Assembly: GCA_012656075.1 (NCBI GenBank)
Contig: JAAKBF010000076.1
Location: 186,001-250,000 of the forward strand
From: Phytophthora hibernalis
Taxonomy: Eukaryota > Oomycota > Peronosporomycetes > Peronosporales > Peronosporaceae
Reading direction: 5' to 3'
Length of the DNA: 64,000 nt
Part shown: positions 41,790 through 52,780 of the stretch, piece after piece
How positions within the stretch are numbered: the first letter of the stretch is position 1
How the letters are laid out: each line of letters opens with the position of its first letter
Position numbers and translations under genes: made by a program
The notes under the pieces: generated by a model
Database searches by the model: none
Told to the model about the DNA's origin: nothing
The model's input: the letters and a program-made list of their open reading frames with translations, nothing else

Positions 41790-42319
41790 CGGTACAGAGT
41801 ACCCTGGCCAGCTTAATACCTCTGTTGTCTAATATCCTGGTGTACTTAATCACTTATCGATCCACCGACTCGGTAGGCAGGCTTAACTTTGGGGATTAAT
41901 TAATGCCTGTTAAACTTCAAACTTAATGCTCGATGGTTTTTTCCCAATACATTTGTTAATGAAAAGTATACACTATCATACTTGTTCAGCGCCAAATATT
42001 ACGTACTAAAAGGCTTCGGGTCGATGTCCGCACCCACACCTCTTCCTGCTCCACACGTTGCTGTTTCCGCAACAGCTCCTGCAGAGTCCGAAGGCCTTCG
42101 TTTCCACATCGGGGTGTTCTGTCAGCATGCAGATCACCGATCGAATTACAGCCGGTGTCGGTTGTCGTGAACGCCGCCAAAGGATCTTCGTGCTACGCTG
42201 CTTCTATCCTAGTTGGTGTCATCACTATCCTGGAGTGTCGACGCGACAAATTTAGCTTCACCACAAACGCCGAGCAGCTACTCATTCGACAGCACCTCCA
42301 GTGCAGTAACATTTCCCAC
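41790..42319 (-). repeat. Dispersed repeat, copy 2, inverted relative to 981-1497
   Basis: Same landmarks as copy 1 in reverse: the GGCCAGCTTAATACCTCTG end at the left and CATTTCCCAC at 42310-42319 at the right. The ARM-like frame (LRTLQELLRKQQ) is present on the minus strand but frameshifted upstream of it. Confidence 0.6.
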
Positions 42320-42635
42320 GGGATTACGAATTCATCGAGAGCGGGATGGGGTCTTGAATGGCAGTTCTTATATCACCATTGACAATGGTACCCATCAGCA
42401 CCATTGGCTTGCTTCAGGCGTAATTTAAAAATAAGTTCGCTTGGTGTGGTACTGTACACACGGACTTGTGGGAACACGCGACTCGTGTTCGTGTCAAGCG
42501 TAATTCGTGGAGCACAAAATACACAAGTCTCGTCGATTCTGTTGAATTCAACGACGCGGTTTCAGGAGGACAACCCACCCACGGCGTCCAGCCGCCGTCA
42601 GCGTTGTGGGTACACATGTAGTTAGAGAATAACTA

Positions 42636-42801
42636 CAGTAAATTGCCTCAATAGCGATGTCCTGATATGTATTCACTTTTCAAGTGAAATTAATGTTTGA
42701 AGGCTTTGCAAAGCTTAAATTATTTGATTGGTACAAATCGATGTTTATAGATTCTAGCCGGTTATAAAATTTAATGACCTCGCTATTGAGGCAAATTACT
42801 G
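42636..42801. mobile_element. Small TA-target MITE
   Basis: Ends CAGTAAATTGCCTCAATAGC (left) and CAGTAATTTGCCTCAATAGC (right, complement), about 26 bp with two or three mismatches, are flanked by TA (42634-42635, 42802-42803). The element is 166 bp, AT-rich and non-coding, typical of Tc1/mariner-derived MITEs. Confidence 0.8.
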
Positions 42802-42803
42802 TA

Positions 42804-44609
42804 TTAATACATGTACTACGTAGTAGAATTCAGACTCGTAGGCAGCAATGGGATGGCACTGGCAACAAGCTCGGGTGCCTTTGTCTGTACTGGAGCAGGG
42901 AAGCAATCTCTCGTGTTCAACTATTCTCCTACGTACATGCATAAGACACACATTAATATGTTCTAACGCTTCTTTTCCCAATCTGGTGGACGTGAGCTTG
43001 CCATCGAATGCGCGCTAACGTTTACTCAAAGGTATACCGTATCATTCATCCCATCTGTGCAGACTGCATACATTAACTGCGCGCGACACACATCCATGCC
43101 TTTGCTTACACGCGCAGCTTACCTGCCTCGCCTTATGGAGCCACAATCTGCGCACATTAACCAGCAGCAGCCCAGGCAGCACTTCGGTTCAGCGAAGGGA
43201 ACAGCCTGTCGAGGCGACGTGATGCATCGTTAGTGTTTAACCCACATACAGAAGCTCATCAAACGTACCGCACGAGCACCATCTTCTTCGGATAGCGCGC
43301 TTTTCGAAATGAAAGGCTCAGGTTCAGCGCGAATTTATTTTGAATTTTATTTACTTACACATCCTCGCAAGTTTTCATTGTAATTTATCCTATCAATGGT
43401 GATATAAGCACTGCCGGTCTTGAATCCACATCCTTTCCGTTTGCATCGTCAACGAACACTTTAGCGTGCCATCTCCTTTCGCGCTGGGACTTGCGTGTTG
43501 AGCCCGGCCTGGTGTGGAGAATTCAGTTAGAGAACACATCGCGCCAGCAGCTTTACCCACCGCATTGCCGTTAGTTGATCTAGAAAATACCGGTAGATCA
43601 ACGGGTACGGCTATCATTGGTAGATGCACCCGCCCGCCGCCTCCATCTTCAGCTAATGCTGGAGCTGCCAATACCGCCGCTTAAACGCCGATATGATTCC
43701 CGCTTCGAGCGGTTGCAAACGAGAGATGCAGCTGGGCGGTATTAATAAAATGACAATTACGGCTTGAGCTGCTGACACTGTTTGAGTAGGAGGGCAATAT
43801 TGCGCCATTGTTGATGCATGTTAAGATCGCGCAACTACTCCTGAAACAACACATCAGGCATCCAAATCGCAACCGTTCCGACTTCCCTACACTTTCCGAC
43901 AATCAGTATTCTACATAAAGACGAGGAGGAAATCGGAAATAAGTGGGATCGGAAATAACAAAGAAACTAGGTTTAGGTATTTTAGAGGCGACCTTCCGAA
44001 AGAAACCTACAGCCGCAAGGAAATGGCCTGTAGAGGCCCCTGGGCTGAGAAAACGACTTTTTAAATGTATACGTATTTCGACCCCGGAGCAATGTGCACT
44101 GGGGCCGGCAAATTCATTAGTGAGGCCCACCACCCCGACAGGGGGTCCACTATTAAGGATAGGAGCGACTGGCTACATATTTAATTCACTGACACCTATT
44201 TCATAATAGTGACGGCCAATCTCAAAGCCACTCATTTCTAAAACCTCACGGAGGTTTTATTCGATCAATGACAGAGCGCCACGAGTCACCGCCAAACCTC
44301 ACTCTCCTTTATTTCGGCGAACACCACGTGCTGTAGTGTATACCGACAGCATCTGATACTGCTGTCAGTAGCGGCTACTACTGATGTGTGTTGCCTGCGT
44401 CTGCGTCCAGGGTGTACTTCTTGCGTCTTTTGCGTATGCTACCATCGATGTGTGTTGACAGCTTGTGCTTTGTGGATCTAACTGCGCTTACCGTCTACAT
44501 TTGCTGTCACCGACGTGTATTACCTAACACCGGACCAGCGTTTGTTGCAACCGGCGTGTGTCACCTCGGTTGTCCATCATTTGTATGTAAGTGAAAATAA
44601 TTGATGAAG
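42804..44609. other. Stretch without recognised gene
   Basis: At 43395-43424 TCAATGGTGATATAAG...CTGCC is the inverse of 42352-42382, so two copies of a repeat face each other here. At 44237-44255 AAAACCTCACGGAGGTTTT forms a short hairpin. Between 44382 and 44570 a phrase (G)AYGTGTGTTRCCT recurs four times at 43-68 bp intervals. Open frames (43393-43671 minus, 43943-44206 plus) are not recognised. Confidence 0.35.
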
Positions 44610-46327
44610 CTATATGAAGGTCAATGTAAGTCGTGTATTGATCTCAATATATGTTTTATCCTCCTGCAACAAAAGCTCCGATATTCTCTTCCTGTAGATG
44701 TGTGGGTTGAAGCGAGATGATCTTGGGGCTGTGCATAGCTTTTCAATGTCCAACAGGAGTAAAGTCTTGCCACCAAGAAATTTTTCCACCACGCGCTTGA
44801 TGAAGCATAGAATAAATACCCCGCAATCGTTTTCATTGCTTTGCATTTGTTTGGTACGTATACCACGGGTGACAAATACAATTACACGTTTGGATGGGTA
44901 CTTGTGCTTCATCTCCTCATCAAACTATCCGCTCACAACTTTGTTTACCGTTTCGATCTTCGATATTCCAAGCGAGTCGACGTGAACGATGCATCGTTTC
45001 ATGTTCTCCGTCGTGAGCAATGGGTTCTGCACTACCGCGAACGTCCAATGGCTCCCCATGCAAATTGGCATAACCAAGTGATCATATCGCTCGTAAGGAA
45101 ACGTAGCCGTAATCCCACACGCGCCTGCATACGCCTTTTTCATATTGCGTTTTGCATGTTTAATAGCAGCAAAAAGATACCCGTGCAGATTCGCATCCAT
45201 GACGAAGATCCGTCCGTACGAAGGAATGTGTTTACGGACGCAGAAGGTGATAACCACATCATTCAGCAATTCTCCGTCCTCCAACGTTTTGATATCTTTG
45301 TCTTGAACCACTAATTGCGTCGTGATTCTGTCTGGCTTAAAACACGTAGTCTGTGTTTCACAGATAATACTTGCTGGATCCAAAATTTCTTGTCCATCGT
45401 CAAGAAACGGTGCTTCGTCGTCATTCAGTAATTCTATCAACACGGGAGCCCTGGGTTTTCGGCCATACTCGTCACTGGCGCTTTAGTTTTTCGGCCATAG
45501 TCAACACGGGAGCCCTGGGTTTTCGGCCATACTCGTCACTGGCGCTTTAGTTTTTCGGCCATAGTCAACACGGGAGCCCTGAGTTTTTCGGCCATACTCG
45601 TCACGGGAGCCCTGTGTTTTTCGGCCATACTCGTCACTGGCGCTTTAGTTTTCGGCCATAGTCAACACGGGAGCCCTGAGTTTTTCGGCCATACTCGTCA
45701 CGGGAGACCTTGGTTTTCGGCCATACTCGTCACAGGAGCCCTGGGTTTTCGGCCATACTCGTCGCGGGCGCTTTATTTTTTCGGCCATAGTCAACACTGG
45801 CGACTTGGTATTTTTGTGGGTATTGTCTGTCTTGCTGGTTTCAAGTATACCCGACGTAACTTTGGGTTTTTTCTTAGCGGGTTCTACTTGATTAGCCGAA
45901 GTAGCATTGGACTTAATTGGATGACGCGCGACAAATGGGCTGAGTTTGTGGCGATTGACAAATAGAGTAACCCACGACATCTGAGCAGCATCTTTGCGGT
46001 CCCCAAATTCTGGAATCGTTTCCAGGCATGCCGCAACTATATCGCTCCGATACATCTTCTTGCTAGCGTTGGCGCGTAACTTTATCTTTTCGACAAGCAT
46101 ACCCTCGTACTTGTGTGTTGGTACAAGCGTTCCAGGTACTGCTGCACTCTTCGACGATGGGTCAACACCTGAAGAGAATATCTGATCTTTGCAGTCATCC
46201 ATCCCGCCAAAGTAGTGCGACGGATTTGACATCGCCGTGATTTCTCTGCGGCATCCCATCCTTCTCTTTCACACTCCAGCAGCACTTCAATCTTCACTGC
46301 AATCGTGTACTGCGCCGAGTCGGCCAT
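44610..46327 (-). pseudogene. HTH protein fused to Ulp1-type (C48) cysteine protease, broken
   Basis: From ATG 46327: an HTH start (SAQYTIAVKIEVLLECEREG, then TTLAGWM), a frameshift near 46200, and a second DNA-binding-like segment (YEGMLVEKIKLRAN, MSWVTLFVNRHKLSPF). A minisatellite (45441-45812) follows and encodes TMAE(K/N) repeats; its units are not multiples of three and introduce stops. In the same frame the protease domain follows from 45443: LNDVVITFCVRK, HWTFAVV (catalytic His), VHVDSLG (Asp), one TAG at 44925-44927, then QSNENDCGVFILCFIKR (Gln and nucleophile Cys). Ulp1 proteases cleave SUMO; this class is often carried by DNA transposons. The catalytic residues are all intact, so decay may be recent. 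Confidence 0.78.
45441..45812. repeat. Minisatellite array 1, ~32-bp units inside the C48 gene
   Basis: Eleven to twelve units of 31-33 bp are of two types: CACGGGAGCCCTGGG plus TTTTCGGCCATACTCGT, and CACTGGCGCTTTAG plus TTTTTCGGCCATAGTCAA. The types alternate for much of the array. All share TTTTCGGCCATA. Confidence 0.92.
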
Positions 46328-46517
46328 CTTGCTGGATCTTTTAGAAGTGATTTACTTCGGGCAAAGTCCGCAGAGGTCTCCGATTTTTATTGGTCAATAT
46401 TTTGTGTATAATGATTGGTTCAGAGAGCGCGGTTTATGCGTCTAAACGAATTGGAGCAAGTAAACTATGCATTCAGTCTTCAAGTTTATCTACGAAACTC
46501 GCGTCGCCGTTGGCAGA

Positions 46518-46613
46518 GATTTCGGGTATTCTCGACAACTAGGGATTTCGGGTATTCTCGACAACTGGGGATTTCGGGTATTCTCGACAACTGGGGATTT
46601 CGGGTGTACTCGA
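46518..46613. repeat. Minisatellite array 2, 27-bp units
   Basis: About 3.5 units of GATTTCGGGTATTCTCGACA plus ACTGGG lie between the C48 gene and the end of the next gene (46627). The core TTTCGGGTATTCTCG resembles arrays 1 and 3. Confidence 0.92.
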
Positions 46614-46626
46614 AAGTCGTTTTACC

Positions 46627-47184
46627 TCACATTTCCCCAACCACGGGTAATATGTTTTGCGATTCTGCAGGAGCTGGATCTTGGATCCGTTCAATTGAAA
46701 GAAGATGCCTGTAGACGACGATGCGAGCGTCCAACTCTCCAGATCGGTGCAACTTGCGCATCTCACGCAGCACGCTCCCGGCACCCTTTGCGTTGATGTT
46801 TCGTGCCTTCAAGAAGGCTAACGCGTTAGTCTCTGCGCGTTTTCCAAGCTCCAAGACACGGTCCTTGTAATCATGTGTTCTGGTGTCAAAGATAAACCCG
46901 TCATCGAGGAGTAGCTTCATGAAAGCGACGATATGGCGAGACTCCGACTTTTTCTGCCGGTTACCCGCGATCCAGACGCGTGGCTCCCGTGTGTACCATT
47001 CAAACCACGTCGCTGACAGGTTCGTAGCTGACCGTTTCCTGCGCTTCTGCTTTGGTTCTGGTTCTAGTTCTTGATCAGACGTGTCTACTGTTCTTTCCTC
47101 TTCGATCCCAGTTGAAATTCCCTTGGCCTTGAGTAACGCTGCCTCGACGATGGTCAGCCGTGAAGCCAGGTTTCTGTTTGTTTG
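46627..47184 (-). CDS. Conserved-looking DNA-element-associated protein, 5' end uncertain
   Basis: The minus-strand frame is open from 47184 to the stop at 46627 (about 185 codons). It reads RLTIVEAALLKAKGI, an acidic linker ending in the basic KQKRRKRS, then ATNLSATWFEWYTREPRVW, SESRHIVAFMKLLLDDGFIF and a helical end (LERIQDPAPAESQN-like, read as IERIQDPAPAESQN). I associate an ATNL-TWF-WYT pattern with multicopy oomycete hypothetical proteins, but cannot name a domain. The frame begins right after TAG at 47185-47187, which fits a 3' splice site (CTTATAG), so an upstream exon is likely. Same strand as the C48 gene and separated from it by array 2. Confidence 0.55.
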   Translation of the reverse strand, partial: QTNRNLASRLTIVEAALLKAKGISTGIEEERTVDTSDQELEPEPKQKRRKRSATNLSATWFEWYTREPRVWIAGNRQKKSESRHIVAFMKLLLDDGFIFDTRTHDYKDRVLELGKRAETNALAFLKARNINAKGAGSVLREMRKLHRSGELDARIVVYRHLLSIERIQDPAPAESQNILPVVGEM

Positions 47185-47187
47185 CTA

Positions 47188-48204
47188 TAAGCTCTTCAAT
47201 CACAGCTGAAAGGTGAAAACCTTGACATGCGTGCATTTCCACTTGATGCTTGACATGTTCTTTAACAGGTACAATACCATAAAATATCGGACCAAGAACT
47301 TTATCGGACCTGTACCAAAAATATGGTACACCTCGAACCGTGATTGGTCAAAATAAAGTAAAAATTCACTGGCTGTAAGCCACCACCCCCACCCAGTGTG
47401 TACGGAAACACACAACAAAATCGGCGTGATGGCACAGAGGACGCCAATGGCGTGAGGACGCCAGCGGCGACGGCGAGATGTTCGCGGTGGCGCGGTACGA
47501 CAGCGGCGGCATGTAGGCTGCGGACGACAGCGGCGGCATGATGGATGCGGTGGCGGCTCGGTGTCTTCTGAGACAGCGGCGGCTGTACGTTACAGATGAT
47601 GACAGCAGCGGTGCGATGGCTGCTGAGGACTACCTCCGCAGAGCATGCATGTGTACGTGTATGACATGCATGTGTACGTGTATGACCATTGATATTAATA
47701 ATTTTTTGTTCTTGTATTATTTTTTGTTTATATGCATTATGATACTAGTTGCCAATGACTTAAAATCTTGGTATTTGTCGAAGTGTTTCACGAACTGCAT
47801 TCGCTCGTTGTTATAGTTAAAACTAATCTTGTTAGACACGCTACATGGCGCCTGAGGGGACAACAGCGGCGTAGCGACCACCTCGTCGGTGTGGTAGCCG
47901 CGGAGGCCTTCGGTGGAGTGACGGCCACTGAGGATGATGGCCATGTGGTAGCCCCAGATGATGACGGCGGCAAACGGTCACGGGGAGGCGAGGGTGGAGT
48001 GGTATCTATTATCCCGGAACTAGTTTTGATAAGGTTTTGCCAGTCATGCCGCAGGCTGCAAGCGGAGTTAAACAAGCGTTCATTCGAAGAAGTGCATATG
48101 TGGGCTATTGATTGAATTTTAGCATTGTGGTATTAGTTGGCTAGGAGCCATTTTGGACATCCTCGACACCGACAAAATTTTTAATTGTTCTGGACTGGTT
48201 TGTT
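47188..48204. other. GC-rich low-complexity stretch
   Basis: Around 47470-47640 CGGCGG/CAGCGG triplets dominate (for example GACAGCGGCGGCATG twice), and a related patch lies at 47860-48000. The open frames here (47538-47816, 47768-48115) reflect this composition. No gene is supported, although a first exon of the 46.6-kb gene could lie here. Confidence 0.4.
47644..47685. repeat. Exact 21-bp tandem duplication
   Basis: CATGCATGTGTACGTGTATG plus A occurs twice in a row without mismatch. Confidence 0.85.
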
Positions 48205-48424
48205 TTACACTGAGCGTGATTTTCGGCTATACTCGACAGGTTTTTCGGGTAAACTCGACACTAAGTTGATTTTTCGGCTATACTCGACAAGTCTTTTCGG
48301 GTAAACTCGACACTAAGTTGTGTTTTCGGCTATACTCGACAGATTGTTTTCGGGTAAACTCGACACTAAGGTGATTTTTCGGCTATGCTCGTCAAGGGTT
48401 TTGGGTTAAACTCTACACTGAGTC
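48205..48424. repeat. Minisatellite array 3, ~51-bp units
   Basis: Four units of about 51 bp each contain TTTTCGGCTATACTCGACA and then TTTTCGGGTAAACTCGACAC plus TAAGTT. The last unit is the most diverged. Each unit thus holds two variants of the core seen in arrays 1 and 2. Confidence 0.92.
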
Positions 48425-49420
48425 AGGATCAGTATTGAAACTGTGGTACGTACACTTAAGCAAATGCAGAAGTGTGTAGATGAGATGCAGAAGTATTGTA
48501 CCTTGATGGAGCTTAAACCTAATGCACGCGAAAGTCAACGTTTTGTTGGGCTCAACCAAGTACTCAGTTTACCAACTACTTACTTGATGCTTGCCATATT
48601 GTTCATACACTGCACCGCAGCAGGGCGGCGATGCACGTCAACACGTACGTCACCTGTGTTCTACTCTTCATTTCTGGACGACTGATTACATTCCGGGCGC
48701 GTTGTCACCTCGGTGCGCGTGGACACACATAGTAGTCTTGGAACTCTGGTGACTCGGGAACTTAATGCACGGTGCAACAGCATGCTGCTGAAGTGATCTA
48801 ATCTGAAAGTGTGTTTTCGTACTAGTAGGTATGCTGTAATGTCGCAGCAAATTCCAGCAGTGTCACACTTCTGCAGCTACACACTTCTGGATCTATACTG
48901 GTCGGATAGGTCCGATATGTTGAAAATATGCATGTGATATACTCTGCACCAGGCATATGTATTGGGATACACATATTTTTCGCTCCCCTCGGACCCGATA
49001 CGTCGGAATGGCTGATACCTAACCCTAAGTCCATTCATTGGTGGATACTATCTGATCGCGTTTTCCTGATTGGCTAATATAAAATTAAATTCAGTGATAG
49101 GTCATTGAATGAACCCTGCACACAATACAAAATTTAAGTAGTCCGATAAGTGATCATATTCATCCATGTCTTCTTATTACTGCAGTAGTAAACCCCGAGA
49201 TCAGCATCGTTCTTCTTGGAGAAACAGTGGGGTGGTTGTGGTGCTCCCTTTACTATCTAATCACCCTGTTATACTTAATAGGAAGTGCTTCCACGGGTGG
49301 TATTAAGTTGGCCAGGGTTCTCTATACCGGTATTAGTACTTAAGGGCGACTCCAATGTAGTGTTGGGCGCTGCTATCATGTTTGACTCGTTACTCTTCGC
49401 GATTTGAGTACAGTATTATA
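48425..49420. other. Stretch without recognised gene
   Basis: Short open frames only. At 49287-49325 lies a third partial copy of the end of the 981-1497 repeat (GGTATTAAGTTGGCCAGGG). Confidence 0.4.
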
Positions 49421-49889
49421 CACCTTTTACCAGACAAAATGGTTTTTTCAAGCAAAGTGGTGCGGGAAGGTTTTCCCCATCCCTCATAAGTGATTACGTA
49501 GGTATTTTCAACCAAAGTGGTTTTCTGATTATTTTTACCAAGCAAAATGGTTCGCCTATCCCTGTGTGACTAAATGGACCTCACGTTCGGCCGCGGGGCT
49601 GCCAGACAGAGAAAAGGTACTCATTTTGACCCAAAACAGGTTTAATAGTGTAGCCAACTGCTGGGAGATCATGATAGACCCCTCAGATGCCCTTATATCG
49701 CTCTTAAAGCTTTCGTTTTGGCTCAGAGAGATTGCCTCTAAATCGTCGGTTGGACGAAAACCACTTTGCTTGGTAACGATTTACGACAAAACCACTTTGG
49801 TTGAAAATACCTACGTAATCACTTATGAGGGATGGAAACCCTTCCCGCACCACTTTGCTTGAAAAAACCATTTTGTCCGGTAAAAGGTG
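49421..49889. mobile_element. Foldback-like mariner MITE with ~130-bp inverted repeats
   Basis: Left arm 49421-49550 and right arm about 49750-49889 are inverted copies with few differences, from CACCTTTTACCRGACAAAAT inward through AGTGATTACGTAGGTATTTT. TA flanks both ends (49419-49420, 49890-49891). The ~200-bp loop contains an open frame (LPDREKVLILTQNRFN) that is not recognised. The tip CACCTTTTACCRGACAAAATGG resembles the tip of the mariner at 32090 (CACCTGTGCCCGACCAAGATGG), so both probably belong to related families. Confidence 0.88.
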
Positions 49890-50587
49890 TAGATTTAGGA
49901 TCACATGAGAACAGCGAGCTCGAATACTATACGCGGCGCCATCAGATACAGGGGCTACAGACAGGTAGCGCGCACACCCACCAACAAAGCAGGCAACCGG
50001 AGAAGGACAGCTGAAGGCCGGGAGAATCTCTGAATGACTGGCGGTCGCGGGAGGAAAATCGTCATACCGGTACGGATACTACATGTAGTACATTTGTGTC
50101 GAAATAATTGCTCCAGAAAATTTTAAGCCGAGGCGGCGAGAGGGCTAAAATACTGCAATGTGATTGGCCGTTCTTTTGTGTCCACTATAAGCCGAGGAAG
50201 TCGGTACTTCGTAATCAGTGATGATGCGGCTCTAGCCGTCCGTATGTGTGGTACGAACACTTCTAAGTATTTTACTTGAACACCATTCCTGTCCATCCTG
50301 CATTTGGCCTCCAGTACATGTAGCTCTTCCTGGTTGCCAAACGCCCCAAACTCCACCTAGCGAACCAGGTCTCGTCAAATGTGTTGACTCACTTCGAGCA
50401 GCACAAATTTGTTACCACGAGCCAGCCCTGGCTAATACAGGACAGACTCGTGGTCCCCATCCTAATGAACTGTTCGCTCGTAAAGGCATTCCTGCACGTT
50501 TCAACGAGAAGAACGCAACTTTGTGGGCTAAATCGCATTGTGCGATCAAAGACAGTGCTGTGATTGACCACAAGTTTCGATAGCCAG
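49890..50587. other. Intergenic stretch before the metalloprotease
   Basis: No supported gene. A phrase near 50190 (TCCACTATAAGCCGAGGAAG) is the inverse of one near 41560, another dispersed repeat shared with the 41.5-kb region. Confidence 0.4.
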
Positions 50588-50603
50588 ACTCACTTCCGAT
50601 TTT
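50588..50603 (+). promoter_or_regulatory. Oomycete Inr plus FPR core promoter
   Basis: ACTCACTTCCGATTTT at 50588-50603 closely fits the oomycete core promoter (YTCAYTYY, one base, then CAWTTT). It ends 7 bases before the ATG at 50611, so the 5' leader would be very short if this is the start site. Confidence 0.45.
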
Positions 50604-50610
50604 GGTCAGA

Positions 50611-52616
50611 ATGAGGTTTCGCTACGTCGCTTTTGCTACCGGAACATTGGCTGCCACCTCGTCCGCTTTCAACTTTGGCGGTGAAAATGATGTTATTAAT
50701 ACGCAGACGGCAGGAACGGTGGCTCCAGACCAAGGCACCGACAGTTTAACGCCAGCTTCTGGGGTCAATGGTTTTGGAAACTTTGGAATGACTACGCAGT
50801 TGACGCCCGCGAGTGGTACGGGCAATCAGGGGTGGCCCCAACAGCAAGGGTGGTCTTCCGGTCCTGATACAGATTGGACACCACCTAATCAAGGAAATCA
50901 ATGGGGGCCACAATTGGAATGGCCTTCTAACCCTACCGGTGGTGGAGGCGAACCAACTAGTGGTTTGGACTGCAGTGGTTCGAGCGACGGCATTTTGACA
51001 CCGCCAAGTGGAGACCAAGGATGGGGAACGCTTGGTGTCGACTGCAGTGATTCAAACGAAGGCGGGTTGACTCATCCAAGTGGTGGTTGGGATCAAGGGC
51101 TGGGACTCGAATGTAGTGGCTCAAGTGAAGGCGCGGGGACACCGCCGAGTGGTGATCAAGGGTGGGGGTCCCGAGTTCTGACTGCAGCGAGTCAACAGGC
51201 TTCAGTATGGCGGGATCAAGCGCTGTCGAGAGCTCGCAAGAAGCAGCACCTGCAAGCTCTGTAAACGCCGAGCCTTCAATGGCGGGCTCTACTACAACCG
51301 AATTTTCAACAACAAGCTCTACTAACACAGAGATTTCAGCGGCGGGTTCTGCTACCACAGAGTCTTCGGTAGCCACTTCGACGGCCTCAAGCGGGCCCGG
51401 CGCACAAGACTCACTGTCACCTTCAATTTCAACGGGCGGATCGTCGAGCGCTGCGCCTTCGAGTGAGTCACTGCCTTCTAGCGAGACTGGAGACCAGGGG
51501 TGGTCGCAAACCACCCAGACTTCTCTCCCAACGGATTCATCGGACTCCGCAACATCAACTGGATCAAATGTCGGCGCAGACGCAGACCAATCCTCAAACC
51601 TGAGATCATCTCATACGGCGAAATCATCTTCATCCAGTGAGACCACCCAGCAGCAGCAACAACAACAACAGCAAGACGATTCCTCAATCGCTTACACGGA
51701 TACTTCTGGATCTGATGTTATCGCGTACACCTCTGTGTGGGGGTCACCGGTCGTATCAGAGACGTCCTCCAACCACACTAGCGATATCCCCACTTTTGGT
51801 GATGTCACGTCGAAAACTGGCGAGTGCGTGACCGGGAACCCGAATGAGTATATCAGCAACGAGTACCTCGACTGGGTGTGGGAGCACCGCATTGGTCCAA
51901 AGGCGGACCTGTCGAATGAATCCAACTGGAACGTTATGGCCAACAAGAATTGGATCATGGATAAATTGGTGCACAACAACGGATCGATTAACTATTGTGT
52001 TCGCTGGGATACTGACAATCAATTGTCGAAGGATGTGGCATCCGAGTTCCAAGGTGTCTTGACTCGCCACTACAACGCGTGGAATAAATGGCTGGAAGGC
52101 TACAACTGCTGGCCATTCACGGAGATCGATGTCAATATGGTCGGTTGGGCTACGAAGGAAGCATCGCAATTTGTGTGGAAGGACGAGTCGCTCGGCACAA
52201 TCTACGAGGGTGTTCTCGATCCAGCTGATGGTGTGCCAATGTGTCCCAACGAGTGCTACCGTTTCTACGACAATGTCAACAATGTGTGGTCAGACACGAG
52301 CGCTTGCAAGGGTGAACCTTTCGACATTTCGTTCTGGTTGAAAGAGAGCATTCCGTACGGTTTTGGCTACGATTGGGGGCAGGAAGTGAGCCTGAACAAC
52401 ACACTTCAAAATCTCTACGACAAAAACATCTTGTTCGTTGGCCACGAAATTGGACATGGTTTTGGTTTGCCAGATTTTTACGATCTTACGCAGAAACCGT
52501 CGAAAGATTTTCCTCAATCGATTATGATGGCGTACAGCTCGATCACCATCACGCCTAGCGACGGATGGATGCTGCGCCGGGTGCTTGATAACGTCAAGCC
52601 ACGCTACAAGTTCTAA
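50611..52616 (+). CDS. Secreted zinc metalloprotease (HEXXHxxGxxD) with mucin-like region; one frameshift
   Basis: ATG 50611 starts a signal peptide (RYVAFATGTLAATSSAF). A Gly/Pro/Trp/Ser-rich region with repeats of the type CSxSxEG...PPSGDQGWG follows, then (after a frame change near 51165 in TGGGGGTCCC) a Ser/Thr-rich mucin-like region to about 51650, a Gln run, and SGSDVIAYTSVWGSPVV. The catalytic domain has FVGHEIGHGFGLPDFYD: HEIGH binds zinc, GLPD supplies the third ligand as in metzincin-like enzymes. Several Cys suggest an extracellular fold. It would act at the cell surface or in the apoplast. The one-base frameshift in a G run could be an assembly error or real inactivation. A truncated paralogue lies at 22479. 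Confidence 0.82.
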
Positions 52617-52780
52617 CTGCGAGATTTGAAGTTTATGCGGTTCCGCTTGGAAAGAGATCATTTTTATCTGTAAAGCTTGCTCGCGTTGGCTACGAGCATG
52701 TACATGTAGATACCGTGTGACGTTTAAATAAAGTTTGTTTTTCGTCGTGTATCCGATGTCGGCAGGGACTTGCATCGAGT

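Noticed and set aside
44382..44570. Four YGTGTGTTRCCT phrases as a tandem repeat
   Set aside because: Spacing is irregular and the sequence between them is not shared; noted only in the stretch description.
45441..45812. CRISPR-like regular array
   Set aside because: Units are contiguous variants without unique spacers, no cas genes are near, and the DNA is eukaryotic; it is a minisatellite.
47460..47640. Open frames in the CGG-rich stretch as genes
   Set aside because: They follow from triplet-rich composition and are open in several frames on both strands.
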